A stretch of DNA of 64,000 nucleotides from Kineococcus endophyticus (GCF_040796495.1 NZ_JBFNQN010000012.1:124001-188000); one strand, 5' to 3'; shown: positions 24,353-33,502, numbered from the stretch's first letter. The notes: generated from the sequence alone by a model not told the origin. Made by a program: numbers and translations.

Positions 24353-24425
24353 AGCGGACGACGAGACTCGAACTCGCGACCCTAACCTTGGCAAGGTTAT
24401 GCGCTACCAACTGCGCTACGTCCGC
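24353..24425 (-). tRNA. tRNA-Gly (GCC)
   Basis: 73 bases on the minus strand fold as a full cloverleaf: acceptor GCGGACG / CGTCCGC with discriminator T, D-stem GCGC, anticodon stem TAACC / GGTTA with loop TTGCCAA (anticodon GCC), and T-arm GCGAG-TTCGAGT-CTCGT. CCA is not encoded. No integrase or repeated 3' end is near, so there is no sign of an attachment site. Confidence 0.96.
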
Positions 24426-24441
24426 ACGTGCAGTGACGACT

Positions 24442-25479
24442 CTACACGCCGACCAGGGCGAGGGCGTACCCCTCGAACCACTCCCCGGCCGCGGGTTCAC
24501 CCGGACGGCAGCTCCCGTCGGACTCCCCGGGGCGCTTCACCCACAACCAGGCGTCGACGACGTCCTCGCCCGTGAGCGTCGTGGGCAGGCGCCCGATCCG
24601 GCGTCCCGGCGGGTTGCACCAGTCCTCGTCGCGGCCCGTGGCGACCGGCGCGCCCGCCCCGTTCCGGCTCGTGTCGACGACGAAGTGCGCCCCGCCCAGG
24701 AGGTGGGACAGCTTGCGGCCGTAGGCGACCGTGACGTCCGTGGGCTGGAAGTTCGAGACGTTGAGCGCGAAGCCCGCGGCCCGGTCGATCCCCGCCGCCC
24801 GCAGCGCCGTCGCCAGCGCCGGCAGGTCCTGCACCCAGCCCGCGTGCCCCGCGTCGACGTAGACGTGGGTGCCGGGCAGGGCGGCGAGGACCTCGACGGC
24901 GCGGCGCAGCAGCCCGAGCCGGTCCCGCCGGTCGACGCCCGAGCAGCCCGTGACGGCGAAGGCCACGGCGTCCGGTTCGAGGACGACGACGGCCGGCCGG
25001 TCGCCGATGCCGGCGGCCAGGTCACGGATCCAGGCGAGGTAGGCGTCGTCGTCCGCGGCGCCGCCGGCGGAGAAGGACCCGCAGTCGCGGCCGGGGACGT
25101 CGTAGGCGACGAGGACGGGCAGCTCGCCGGCGGCCGCTGCAGCCGTCGTCAGGGCGCGGGCCCGCTCACGCGGGGCGTCACCGGTGAACCACGTCGCCGT
25201 CGGCGCCTGCGCCAGGGGGCGCAGCGCGTCGGCGAGGTCGGTGCGTCCGGCCGTCTCGTAGGCGGCGAGCTGGGCGTGGGCCAGGGAGTCCGGGTCGGAC
25301 CAGAGCGGGCGCAGGCCGAGACGCGGCACGGACTCGCCCACGGCACCTCCCCCCACGGTCAGCGCGGCGACGAGCCCGCCGACGACCCCCAGCACACCCG
25401 CGCGCCGCAGCGGTCCCCGCACCACGTCCACCACCCGTCGAGCGGGCCGGTCCCGCAGCCGCCAGTCCACCGCACGCAC
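24442..25479 (-). CDS. Glycoside hydrolase family 6 (secreted cellulase-like)
   Basis: 345 residues. A basic N-terminus and membrane/signal helix (about 25-48) is followed by a GH6 catalytic domain: VLVAYDVPGRDC with Asp132, VVVLEPDAVA with Asp170, HVYVDAGHAGWV, NVSNFQPT, FVVDTSRNG, DWCNPPGRRIG and WVKRPGESDGSC. All GH6 landmarks are present, so hydrolysis of beta-1,4-glucan outside the cell is likely; endo versus exo action is not decided. No cellulose-binding module is attached. GTG 25479 is the likely start; GTGs about 15 codons further in are alternatives. A long inverted repeat lies 88 bases upstream. Confidence 0.9.
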   Translation of the reverse strand: MRAVDWRLRDRPARRVVDVVRGPLRRAGVLGVVGGLVAALTVGGGAVGESVPRLGLRPLWSDPDSLAHAQLAAYETAGRTDLADALRPLAQAPTATWFTGDAPRERARALTTAAAAAGELPVLVAYDVPGRDCGSFSAGGAADDDAYLAWIRDLAAGIGDRPAVVVLEPDAVAFAVTGCSGVDRRDRLGLLRRAVEVLAALPGTHVYVDAGHAGWVQDLPALATALRAAGIDRAAGFALNVSNFQPTDVTVAYGRKLSHLLGGAHFVVDTSRNGAGAPVATGRDEDWCNPPGRRIGRLPTTLTGEDVVDAWLWVKRPGESDGSCRPGEPAAGEWFEGYALALVGV

Positions 25480-25566
25480 CGGCCCGCCGACCACGCCCGG
25501 TGACCGCCGTGGACCCGCCCGGGTGAGCGGACCGCCCGTGCGGCCCAGTCCCCCACCCCCCCCGGT

Positions 25567-25638
25567 CCCGCGTGGAAAACACTCTTTCCGCCCCTCCACG
25601 CCCCTTCCTGAGGGCGGAAAGTGTGTTTTCCACGCGGG
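25567..25638. repeat. 27-bp inverted repeat (26/27) between GH6 and GNAT genes
   Basis: Arms 25567-25593 and 25612-25638 match at 26 of 27 positions (the mismatch is T25583 against T25622) around an 18-base loop. Unlike the terminators here, it lies between divergent starts, 88 bases from the GH6 start and 40 from the GNAT start. The arms contain GTGGAAAACAC and are clearly less GC-rich than their surroundings. It could be a large operator, a small structured RNA or a dispersed element. Confidence 0.85.
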
Positions 25639-25677
25639 CCCTGGAAGCGGCGGACGACGCAGGGTCACGATGGGGGC

Positions 25678-26250
25678 ATGGCGATCGAGGTGCGCCCGGC
25701 CACCGTCTTCGAGGACGTCGCCGCGCTCGTCGGCCCCAAGCGGCCGGACGCGAACGTCTGCTGGTGCCTGAGCTACCGCCTCCCCGGCGCCGAGCACCGG
25801 GCCCTCGCCGGCCCCGCCCGCGAGGAGCGGGTCCGGGAGCTGGTGCGGGAGGACCCGCCACCGGGCGTCCTGGCCTACGAGGACGGCGAGCCCGTGGGCT
25901 GGGCCGCCGTGCACCCGCGGGCGGACACGTCCTTCGCGACCAACCGCCGCATCCCGCACGTCGACGACCTGCCCGTCTGGTCGCTGTGGTGCATCCGGGT
26001 CCGCCCCGGCCACCGTGGGCAGGGCATCGCCCACCACCTCGTCGAGGGCGCCGTCGAGTTCGCGCGCGAGGACGGAGCGCCCGTCGTGGAGGCCTACCCC
26101 GTCGACAACGGCGGGGAGCGCGTCGACCTGACGATGGCCTACGTCGGGACGCGGTCGCTCTTCGAGGCGCACGGGTTCACCGTCGCGGCGCCGACGACGT
26201 CGACGCTCGCCGGGTTCCCGCGGGTGCTGGTGCGGCGCGACCTGCGCTGA
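25678..26250 (+). CDS. GNAT-family N-acetyltransferase
   Basis: 190 residues with the acetyl-CoA motif WCIRVRPGHRGQGIAHHLVEGAV and downstream VEAYPVDNGGERVD. The N-terminal VGPKRPDANVCWCLSYR with its Cys pair is typical of a GNAT subgroup often annotated only as acetyltransferase. ATG 25678 is chosen because CACGAT at 25666-25671 precedes it by 6 bases (leaderless). The reading frame upstream runs into the inverted repeat and is not part of the gene. Substrate unknown. Confidence 0.88.
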   Translation: MAIEVRPATVFEDVAALVGPKRPDANVCWCLSYRLPGAEHRALAGPAREERVRELVREDPPPGVLAYEDGEPVGWAAVHPRADTSFATNRRIPHVDDLPVWSLWCIRVRPGHRGQGIAHHLVEGAVEFAREDGAPVVEAYPVDNGGERVDLTMAYVGTRSLFEAHGFTVAAPTTSTLAGFPRVLVRRDLR

Positions 26251-26333
26251 CGTGGTGGGACCGCCGACGCAACCAGCTCGGCGGACGAGCACGACGCGTC
26301 GACGATCCCTCCGACGCGCGACGGCCCCGACCC

Positions 26334-26855
26334 TCAGTCCCGCGTCGCCAGCACCTTCGCGGCGAACGCCGCGGCCCGCTCCCGCAGCGCGTCGCGCCGT
26401 TGGGAGATGCTCAGGCCCGGGTCCGGCTTGAGCGTCGGCGTGGCCCGCAGGACGCGGACGTTGTCGGCGCACGCGAGGTCCGAGCACAGGTAGGTGCCGA
26501 CGGTGTTGTGCTTGCGCCCCGACTCCCCGGCACGCGCGGCGACGAAGAGCGAGACCTCCCCGGGCGCGCGGGTCGTGCGGCACAGGTCGCACATCGCCGT
26601 CGCGCGCACGCCCTTGCCGGGCGTCGCGCGCAGGGCCAGGCCGACGACGGCCTTGCCCAGCGGGACGAGCAGCCAGCCGCGTTCGGGGGCCTTGGGGTCG
26701 CGCCAGCCGACCACCTCGTGGACGGGGTCGCAGTCGTGCACCCAGTCCGGGACGCGCATCCGGTGCGCCTCACCGCGGGAGCAGTTCGTCATCGTGGAGC
26801 GGATGGCCTCGTCGGTCAGCTGACCGTCCTCGAGGTCCAACGTTGCCGGGGACAC
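26334..26855 (-). CDS. FBP-domain (treble-clef zinc finger) protein
   Basis: 173 residues. The C-terminal part matches the FBP_C domain related to elongation factor-G-binding protein: four Cys in CDLC and CSDLAC forming a treble-clef zinc site, with RKHNTVGTYLCSDLACADNVR. Expected to bind the ribosome or EF-G. The GTG start has TACGCT 8 bases upstream. It lies 21 bases downstream of the stop of the GGDEF-EAL gene on the same strand. Confidence 0.85.
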   Translation of the reverse strand: MSPATLDLEDGQLTDEAIRSTMTNCSRGEAHRMRVPDWVHDCDPVHEVVGWRDPKAPERGWLLVPLGKAVVGLALRATPGKGVRATAMCDLCRTTRAPGEVSLFVAARAGESGRKHNTVGTYLCSDLACADNVRVLRATPTLKPDPGLSISQRRDALRERAAAFAAKVLATRD

Positions 26856-26875
26856 GACCGTCGAGCGTACGCCCG

Positions 26876-29623
26876 TCAGGAAGCCTTCTCGAAACGGCAG
26901 GTCGCGTCGAAGATCTCGTGGCACCCGGTCACGGCGGCCGGCAGCCGGTCCGCCGAGACGGGCCGGGAGAAGTAGTAGCCCTGCGCGGTGTCGCAACCGA
27001 CGGCCTGCAGCGCGTGCACCTGCGAGGCCTGCTCGACGCCCTCGGCGACGACGCGCAGGCCGAAGCTGCGGGCGGCGCCGACGACGAGCCGGACGAGCTC
27101 GACGGTGCGCGGGTCGTCGGAGTCGACGAAGCTGCGGTCGATCTTCAGGACGTCCACGGGGACGCGGGCGAGCTGGCCGAACGACGTGTAGCCCGTCCCG
27201 AAGTCGTCGATGGCGATCTGCACGCCGATGGCCCGCAGCTCCTCCAGGCGCGCCCACGCGGCGTCGTCCTCGACCATGACGGTCTCGGTGATCTCCAGCG
27301 CGAGCCGTTGCGGCGCCGTGCCGGACGCCTCGAGCGCGGACCGGACGTCGTCGACCAGGCGCGGGGAGCGCAGGTGGCGGCCGGAGATGTTGACGGCCAC
27401 CTTCAGGCCCGATCCCGGACCGCCCGCGGCGTCGAACTCTGCGAGCTGCGTCAGCGACGTCTTCAGTGCCCAGCGTCCGAGGTCGCAGATGAGGTCGGAG
27501 GCCTCGGCGACGGGGATGAAGACCCCCGGCGGCACGAGCCCCTCGCCCGGCTTCTGCCAGCGCACGAGCGCCTCGACGCTGCGGACGCGGCCCGTCTCCA
27601 GGTCCGTGACGGGCTGGTAGTGCAGGACGAGCTCGTCCTCCACGAGCGCCCGCCGGAGCCCGTCCTCGAGCGCGGCCTGGGCGGCGAGCGCCTGCCGCAG
27701 GTCGTCGTCGTAGACCTCGACGCGGCCGCGGCCGGCGTTCTTGGCGCGGTAGGCGGCCGTGTGGGCCTCCTGCAGCAGCCGGTCGGCGGCCTCCCCGGAC
27801 TCGTCGAGCGGGGCGCCGGCCTCGACGCGGCTCACGGCCACGCCGACGCTCGCCCCGATCACGGCCTGCGACTCGGCCGAGCCCAGCAACGGGATGGGGG
27901 CCGAGACGGTGTCGATGAGGGCCTGCCCGAAGTCCAGCAGCCCCTTCTCGTCCTGCACGGGCTCGACGAGGACGACGAACTCGTCGCCGCCGAGGCGCGC
28001 CACGACGTCGACACCCCGCACACGCTGGCGCAGCCGCTGCGCGACGGTCTGCAGGACGGCGTCCCCGGCGACGTGCCCGAGGGAGTCGTTGACGGTCTTG
28101 AACTGGTCGAGGTCGAGGAACAGCAGTCCGACGCGGTCACCGGTGCGGTGGGTGCGGCGCAGCGCGCGGTCGATCTGGGCGAGCGCTTCGGCCCGGTTGG
28201 GCAGCGTCGTCAGCGCGTCGTGGGTGGCCTGGTGGGCCATCTCCTCCTGCAGCTGCTCCCGGTCGCGCATGACGCCGAGGATCTGCTGGACGGAGGCGTG
28301 CACGACGCCGCCGAGGGGTCCGCCGACGGGTCGCTGCAGGATCTCGTCGTCGAACGCGCCGTCCGCGACGGCCTGGGCCTGCGCCTGCACCGAGCGCAGG
28401 CTCGCGACGGCCGCGCCGAGACCGTGCGCGACGACGCGGGTCTCCGGGGGGCCCTCGACGACGACGTCGACGAGCTCACCGCGGCTGATGGAGCGGGCGG
28501 CGCCGGCGAGGCGGGCCAGCGGGGCGGCGATCGACCGGCTCGTCCACAGCACGCCGCCGACCGACAGCAGCAGCAGCAGGCCGGTCGCGCCGGCGTACTT
28601 GACCAGCTCGGTCTGGGCGTCGACGCGGTACTGCTCGGCGGCCCGGACCGCCTGTGCGGCAGCGATGTCGAGCACGGAGCGGAGGGCGTCGTCGCGGCCG
28701 ACGACGGCCGAGCTGAGGGAGACGAGCACGGCGGAGTCCGGCGGGGTGTGGTTGCCGGAGGCCACGGCCCCGGCGAGCGTGCGGTCGACGACCTGGGTCT
28801 GCTCGTCGGCCAGGGCCGCGGTCCAGCCCGAGCGGACGCGGGCCTGCCCGGAGGCCGTGACGTCGGCGGAGGCGATCTGGAAGCCGGACCAGCTGCGCAG
28901 GAACAACTGGCGCGCGGGACCCTCGGCGCCCTCGGGTGCGGAGAGGAACCCGAGGTAGTACGGCACCTCCTCCCCGGCCAGGGTGGTGGCGTGCGCGGTG
29001 CGGCGCAGGTCGGCCAGCGCGTGCGCGAGGTCGGTGTCGCCGCCGCCCTCGACGTCGGCGGTGGCCAGGTGCGCGTCGACGGCGTCGCTGAGGTCGTCGA
29101 CGAGGTACCGGTACTTGTCGAAGAGCTGCCGGTTGCTCGTCTCCCGCTCGCTGGGGGTGTCGCCGGCTCCCCAGGAGGCGCGGACGGCGGTCAGGCGCTC
29201 GGTGGCCGCTTCGATGCGGGGGCGGGCGAGGGCGTCGTCGCGGGCCTCGGCGGCGGCGGCGTCGGTGCGGGCGGTGGCCTCGTCGAAGAGCGTGTGCAGG
29301 TCGGTGGCGAGGCCGCTCTCGCGGGTCGCGGACGGTCCCTCGGCGCCGAGGTCGACGAGTTCGACGCTGGAGACGAGGGGGATCGCCTCCTCGGCGATGC
29401 GGGCGCGGACGGCGTCCAGCGCGACGGCGGCGCGGACCTGGCGGACGGCGTCCTCGGCGGCCTGGACGCGCTGGAAGCGGTGCAGCACGAGGATGGAGGC
29501 GAAGGCGGAGAAGCCGACGATGGGCACCAGGACGAGCACGAGCAGCCTGGTCCGCAGGCTGATCGCGCGTCGGCCGCGCTGCTCGGGAAGGTCCGCCACC
29601 TGGAGAGGATCGGCGTCCTGCAC
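26876..29623 (-). CDS. Membrane GGDEF-EAL protein (c-di-GMP cyclase/phosphodiesterase)
   Basis: 915 residues: membrane helix near 25-46, a long helical extracytoplasmic sensor (about 47-340, possibly NIT-like), second helix near 345-365, HAMP (SRSIAAPLARLAGAARSISRG), GGDEF with intact RLGGDEF near 544, and EAL with EALVRW near 684 and DDFGTGYTSFG. Both output domains keep their key motifs, so synthesis and hydrolysis of cyclic di-GMP are both possible. GTG start with AGGA five bases upstream. It is divergent from another GGDEF-EAL gene, with 178 bases between their starts, a rare pairing that suggests local control of the same pool. Confidence 0.93.
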   Translation of the reverse strand: MQDADPLQVADLPEQRGRRAISLRTRLLVLVLVPIVGFSAFASILVLHRFQRVQAAEDAVRQVRAAVALDAVRARIAEEAIPLVSSVELVDLGAEGPSATRESGLATDLHTLFDEATARTDAAAAEARDDALARPRIEAATERLTAVRASWGAGDTPSERETSNRQLFDKYRYLVDDLSDAVDAHLATADVEGGGDTDLAHALADLRRTAHATTLAGEEVPYYLGFLSAPEGAEGPARQLFLRSWSGFQIASADVTASGQARVRSGWTAALADEQTQVVDRTLAGAVASGNHTPPDSAVLVSLSSAVVGRDDALRSVLDIAAAQAVRAAEQYRVDAQTELVKYAGATGLLLLLSVGGVLWTSRSIAAPLARLAGAARSISRGELVDVVVEGPPETRVVAHGLGAAVASLRSVQAQAQAVADGAFDDEILQRPVGGPLGGVVHASVQQILGVMRDREQLQEEMAHQATHDALTTLPNRAEALAQIDRALRRTHRTGDRVGLLFLDLDQFKTVNDSLGHVAGDAVLQTVAQRLRQRVRGVDVVARLGGDEFVVLVEPVQDEKGLLDFGQALIDTVSAPIPLLGSAESQAVIGASVGVAVSRVEAGAPLDESGEAADRLLQEAHTAAYRAKNAGRGRVEVYDDDLRQALAAQAALEDGLRRALVEDELVLHYQPVTDLETGRVRSVEALVRWQKPGEGLVPPGVFIPVAEASDLICDLGRWALKTSLTQLAEFDAAGGPGSGLKVAVNISGRHLRSPRLVDDVRSALEASGTAPQRLALEITETVMVEDDAAWARLEELRAIGVQIAIDDFGTGYTSFGQLARVPVDVLKIDRSFVDSDDPRTVELVRLVVGAARSFGLRVVAEGVEQASQVHALQAVGCDTAQGYYFSRPVSADRLPAAVTGCHEIFDATCRFEKAS

Positions 29624-29753
29624 CGCTTTCCTGAGCGCACCGCCCGACCGGCCGCCCCGCCCTGACCCGTTCGGCTCAGCGAGGTCCGCATCACCGCGGT
29701 GGATGAGCCGGTGGATTGTGTCGAAGGCCCGCAGGAGGCACACTCGACGCACA

Positions 29754-29771
29754 GGATCTTCTAGAAGATCC
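29754..29771. promoter_or_regulatory. Perfect 18-bp palindrome upstream of GGDEF-EAL gene
   Basis: GGATCTTCTAGAAGATCC is a perfect palindrome ending 30 bases before the GTG at 29802, in the 178-base region between two divergent c-di-GMP genes. It is AT-richer than its surroundings and has no loop, so it reads as a protein-binding operator rather than a terminator. The cognate regulator is not evident in the window. Confidence 0.65.
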
Positions 29772-29801
29772 GACGGTGGGGTCCAGGGTGAGGGGTACGC
29801 C

Positions 29802-31535
29802 GTGCAGCAGGACGAGGAGCCCCCCGGGGCCGGGTCCGACGCGGGACCGCAGGAACGGCTCGACGTCGCGCGCGCCCTGCTGACCGCGACGACGGGCCTC
29901 GCCGTCTGCGACCTGCACGGCCTCGTCCTGGAGGCGGGCGACGCCCTCGTCGCGCAGCTCGCCCTCGACCCGCGCGGCCGCAAGCTCGGTGAGCTCCTCT
30001 CGACGCCCGGGTCCGTCGAGGAGCCGCTGCCCGTCGACCGCCTCGTCGAGGACCTCCTCGCCGGCGCCGAGCACGTCCTGACCGGGGCCCTCGTCCGCCG
30101 GCCCGACGGGCAGGACCAGCACTGCACCGTGATGATGACCCTGGGCGACTCCGGCGGCGCGGGCCACGTGCTGCTGGTGCATGTGGCCTCGTCCGGCTCC
30201 AGCCCCCGGGGCACGCGTCCCGGGCCCGGTCGCGACGCGCTGACCGGGCTGCGGGACCGGGCCGGGGCCGTGGCCGACCTCGCCGACCGGCTCGCCGCGG
30301 GACGCACGGCTGACCGCCCCCGGCTGGGCGTCATCGCCTGCGACCTTGACCGGTTCCGCGTCGTCAACGACAGCCTCGGGGTCGAGGTGGGCGACCAGGT
30401 GCTGGCGACGGCCGCAGAGCGGCTGGCCGTCGGCCTGCGCGGAGGGGACGCGCTCGCCCGGGTCGGGGACGACGAGTTCCTCGTCGTCCTCGCCGGCCTG
30501 ACCGACGAGGTGGAGGCCGTGGACGTGGCGCACCGCATCACGCGCAGCCTGGCGGCCCCGGTCCGCGTCGACGGGCCGGACGGTCCCCAGGAGGTCAGGT
30601 GCTCGGCGAGCACCGGTCTCGTCCTCGTCGACCTGCCCGTGACCGCGAGCGGTGGAGGTCCTGGAGGAGTGGTGGACGCCGGGACCGTCCTGCGCGACGC
30701 CCACACCGCCCTCGACGCCGCCAAGGCCGCCGGCGGGTCGAGCTGCCGCGTCTTCACCGACGCCCTGCGCGAACGCGCCGACCGCCGGCTGACCGTCGAG
30801 AACGACCTGCGCCGCGCTCTGCAGGAGGGTGAGCTCCGCGTGCACTACCAACCCGTCGTCGACCTGCGCGACGGCCACCGGACCGGGTTCGAGGCCCTCG
30901 TCCGCTGGGCGCACCCGCGACGCGGGCTGCTGCTGCCGGAGCAGTTCCTCGACGTCGCCGAGGACGCAGGCCTCGTCGGCCTCGTCGACGGCCTGGTCCT
31001 GGAGGAGTCCCTCGGGTTCCTCACCCGCCACCCCACCGCCCGCGTCGCCGTCAACACCTCCGCCCGCTGCCTCGACGGGACGTTCGCGCCGACGGTGGCC
31101 CGGGACCTGGACCGCCGCGGACTGGCCCCCGACCGGCTCACCGTCGAGCTGCTCGAAGGGTCCCTCGTCCCCGGCGACCCCGTCACCGAGGCCGAGCTGC
31201 GCGACCTCGCCGCCCTCGGTGTCGGCGTGCTCATCGACGACTTCGGCACCGGCTACTCCACGCTGTCCTACCTGCGCCGGCTGCCCGTGACGGGGCTGAA
31301 GCTGGACCGCTCCTTCGTCGCCGACCTGCCGCAGGACCCCGGGTCGGACCGCATCGCGGCGGCGGTGGCCCGGCTGGCCGACGACTTCGGCCTCACCTCG
31401 ACGTGCGAGGGGGTCGAGACCGCCGACCAGGCCCGGCACCTCGCCGCCCAGGGCTGGCAGTCGGCCCAGGGCTTCCACTTCGGGGTGCCCGGGCCGGAGG
31501 AGCGGTGGTTCCCCGCGGGAGCGCAGGGGGCCTGA
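29802..31535 (+). CDS. Cytoplasmic GGDEF-EAL protein with variant GGDEF loop
   Basis: 577 residues without membrane helices. The N-terminal 140 form a PAS-like domain (TTGLAVCDLHGLVLEAGDALV). The GGDEF domain has RVGDDEF near residue 223, where the second Gly is Asp, which may reduce cyclase activity. The EAL domain is intact (FEALVRWAHP near 364, DDFGTGYSTLSYL near 480, EGVET). The net role may therefore be cyclic di-GMP breakdown. GTG 29802 has AGGGG 6 bases upstream. Convergent with the CYTH-CHAD gene (10 bases between stops). Confidence 0.92.
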   Translation: MQQDEEPPGAGSDAGPQERLDVARALLTATTGLAVCDLHGLVLEAGDALVAQLALDPRGRKLGELLSTPGSVEEPLPVDRLVEDLLAGAEHVLTGALVRRPDGQDQHCTVMMTLGDSGGAGHVLLVHVASSGSSPRGTRPGPGRDALTGLRDRAGAVADLADRLAAGRTADRPRLGVIACDLDRFRVVNDSLGVEVGDQVLATAAERLAVGLRGGDALARVGDDEFLVVLAGLTDEVEAVDVAHRITRSLAAPVRVDGPDGPQEVRCSASTGLVLVDLPVTASGGGPGGVVDAGTVLRDAHTALDAAKAAGGSSCRVFTDALRERADRRLTVENDLRRALQEGELRVHYQPVVDLRDGHRTGFEALVRWAHPRRGLLLPEQFLDVAEDAGLVGLVDGLVLEESLGFLTRHPTARVAVNTSARCLDGTFAPTVARDLDRRGLAPDRLTVELLEGSLVPGDPVTEAELRDLAALGVGVLIDDFGTGYSTLSYLRRLPVTGLKLDRSFVADLPQDPGSDRIAAAVARLADDFGLTSTCEGVETADQARHLAAQGWQSAQGFHFGVPGPEERWFPAGAQGA

Positions 31536-31545
31536 GCTCCCCGCG

Positions 31546-33444
31546 TCAGCGGAGCCAGCGGTGCAGCCGCTTGGCCCGCGCGGCCGCCCACACCTCCTCG
31601 ACCTCGGCCTCGGTGGCGGCCGCGTGCGCCTCCTCCTGCTCGAACAGGCGCCCGTAGGCGAAGGCGACCTCGGGCCGGGCGGTGGACGCGAGGTCCGTCA
31701 GCCGCTGCCGGGTCACGACGGAGTCCTGGTGCTCGCCGAGGACCTCCTGCAGCTCGGTCACCGCCTTGGCGAAGCGCTTGGCGTCCTTGCCGAACACCAC
31801 GACGACGGCCTCGGCCGCGTAGCGGGTCTGCTTGGCGGCCTTGCGCGCCTCGTGCAGCAGCTCGTCGCGCTCGGTCCCGGCGTCGACGTGCTGGGCCCGC
31901 CGGACGAGGTCGGCCAGCGAGCCGAACGACTTCAGCACCCGCTTCGGCAGCACCGTGCGCGCCTTGCGGCGGCCCCGGTCGGACAGCTGCGGCCGTTCGA
32001 CGAGGTCCTGCAGCACGTCGAGGAGCGACTGGTAGCGCTCGGAGTCCAGCTCGCGCAGGACGCGGTCGTGCGCGGTGCGGTAGTCCCCCTCGAGCTGCTC
32101 ACGGACGAGCTGGGGGACGGCGCCGGTCGCGGCGGGATCGGTGGGCTGCTCCTCCGGCGCGTGGTCCAGCGAGGCGACCGACTGCACGAGGCGGTCGCGC
32201 AGGACCTCCGCGTCCCGGGCCGCGCCCAGCTCGGCGGCGAGCCAGCGCAGCTCGTCGCGGACCGGCTTCGTCGGCGTCGTCAGCAGCGATCCGTAGGTCT
32301 TCAGCGCGCTGCGCAGGCGCCGTGTGGCGACGCGCATCGCGTGCACGCTGTCCGGCTCGTCGGCCCGCACGCGCGGGTCCTGGTCGAGGATGCGCTGCAC
32401 CTGCTCGGCGAGGTGGGCGACGAGGACGTCGCCGGCGCGCGAGCCCGGGCCGAGGTCGGTGCGGCGCGGGGCCGCCGGGGTCAGGACGCGGTCCGCGGGA
32501 GACACCCGCGCGGGCTCGGGCTCTGGCTCCGGCTCGGTGCTCGGTCCGGCCGGGGGCTGCGCCGCCTGCGGCGCGGGGGCGGGACGCGCGCCGGACAGGA
32601 CGCGCGCCAGCTTCGAGCCGGTCCCCGCGACCTCCAGCCCGGCCGCCCGCAGCCGGGCGTCGACGGCGTCGAACAGCTCCCGGTCGCCGTCGACGAGCTC
32701 CAGCTCCACCTCGCGCCAGACCTGCGTGCCGTCGTCCGTGCCCCCGTCGCCCGTGCCCCCGTTGGTGGGGTCCTCGTCGGTCAGCTCGTCGACCGCGCTC
32801 ACGGCCGCACCGACGGCGGCCCCGACCGCCGCCCCCACGGCCGCGCCGGGCGCCGCGCCGACGGCCGCCCCGCCGGCCGCGCCCACGACGGCACCACCGG
32901 CCGCGCCGGAGGCCAGTCCTCCACCCTGCGCGCCGTCCTGCCCGTCGTCTGCGTTGCCAGGGACGAGGCGGCGCGCCTGCACGCGGTCGTCCGCGAGCTC
33001 GAGCAGCCGCGTCCCGGCGGCGTCCAGCAGCGTCCGCACCGTGCGGTGGGTGGTGATCTGCGCGACCGGCACCAGCGGTTCCCCGCCCGTGACGTCCTCC
33101 ACGAGCCGGCGCAGCGGGGCCGGGACCGTCTTCACGGCCCGCCCGAGCGGGACCTGGCGCTCGTTCCGCGCACCGTCGGAGCCGGGGGTCTTGAGGTGCC
33201 AGCCTGCGTCGTGACCGCCGGTGCGGCGGCGCAGCGTCGTCCTGGCCGCGCTCAGCCGGAGGTCGCGGGTGTCGAAGTAGGTCGCCTCGAGCTCGTGCTC
33301 GCCGAGGTCGCCCTCGCGGTAGCCCCGCTCCTCGGCGTCGGGGAGCTCGCGCAGCAGGGAGCTCAGAGCAGGCAGTTCGGCGTCGGCGGCGAGGTCGTAC
33401 TTGACCTCGATCTCCTCGTGGACCTGTCCGGGCTGGTTGACCAT
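31546..33444 (-). CDS. CYTH-CHAD protein with glycine/alanine-zipper insertion
   Basis: 632 residues. The N-terminal CYTH domain has the EIEVKYD signature and the strands LEATYFDTRDLRL, WHLKTPG and VWREVELELVDG. The C-terminal CHAD domain has VHAMRVATRRLRSALKTY and LHEARKAAKQTRYAAE, histidine-rich helices that bind polyphosphate. Such proteins act on or bind polyphosphate/triphosphate. Unusually, about 80 residues (160-240), including repeats of GAAV (178-215), interrupt the CYTH domain between strands that are normally about 15 residues apart; a Pro/Glu linker (about 310-335) separates the domains. ATG start. Confidence 0.93.
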   Translation of the reverse strand: MVNQPGQVHEEIEVKYDLAADAELPALSSLLRELPDAEERGYREGDLGEHELEATYFDTRDLRLSAARTTLRRRTGGHDAGWHLKTPGSDGARNERQVPLGRAVKTVPAPLRRLVEDVTGGEPLVPVAQITTHRTVRTLLDAAGTRLLELADDRVQARRLVPGNADDGQDGAQGGGLASGAAGGAVVGAAGGAAVGAAPGAAVGAAVGAAVGAAVSAVDELTDEDPTNGGTGDGGTDDGTQVWREVELELVDGDRELFDAVDARLRAAGLEVAGTGSKLARVLSGARPAPAPQAAQPPAGPSTEPEPEPEPARVSPADRVLTPAAPRRTDLGPGSRAGDVLVAHLAEQVQRILDQDPRVRADEPDSVHAMRVATRRLRSALKTYGSLLTTPTKPVRDELRWLAAELGAARDAEVLRDRLVQSVASLDHAPEEQPTDPAATGAVPQLVREQLEGDYRTAHDRVLRELDSERYQSLLDVLQDLVERPQLSDRGRRKARTVLPKRVLKSFGSLADLVRRAQHVDAGTERDELLHEARKAAKQTRYAAEAVVVVFGKDAKRFAKAVTELQEVLGEHQDSVVTRQRLTDLASTARPEVAFAYGRLFEQEEAHAAATEAEVEEVWAAARAKRLHRWLR

Positions 33445-33502
33445 GCCACGGTTGTACCGGCAGACGTGGCTCGTCGCCCGCCGTCGCCCTACCGTGCAGG
33501 AC

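Noticed and set aside
24353-24425. tRNA-Gly as attachment site of an integrated element
   Set aside because: No integrase, no repeated tRNA 3' end and normal gene content on both sides.
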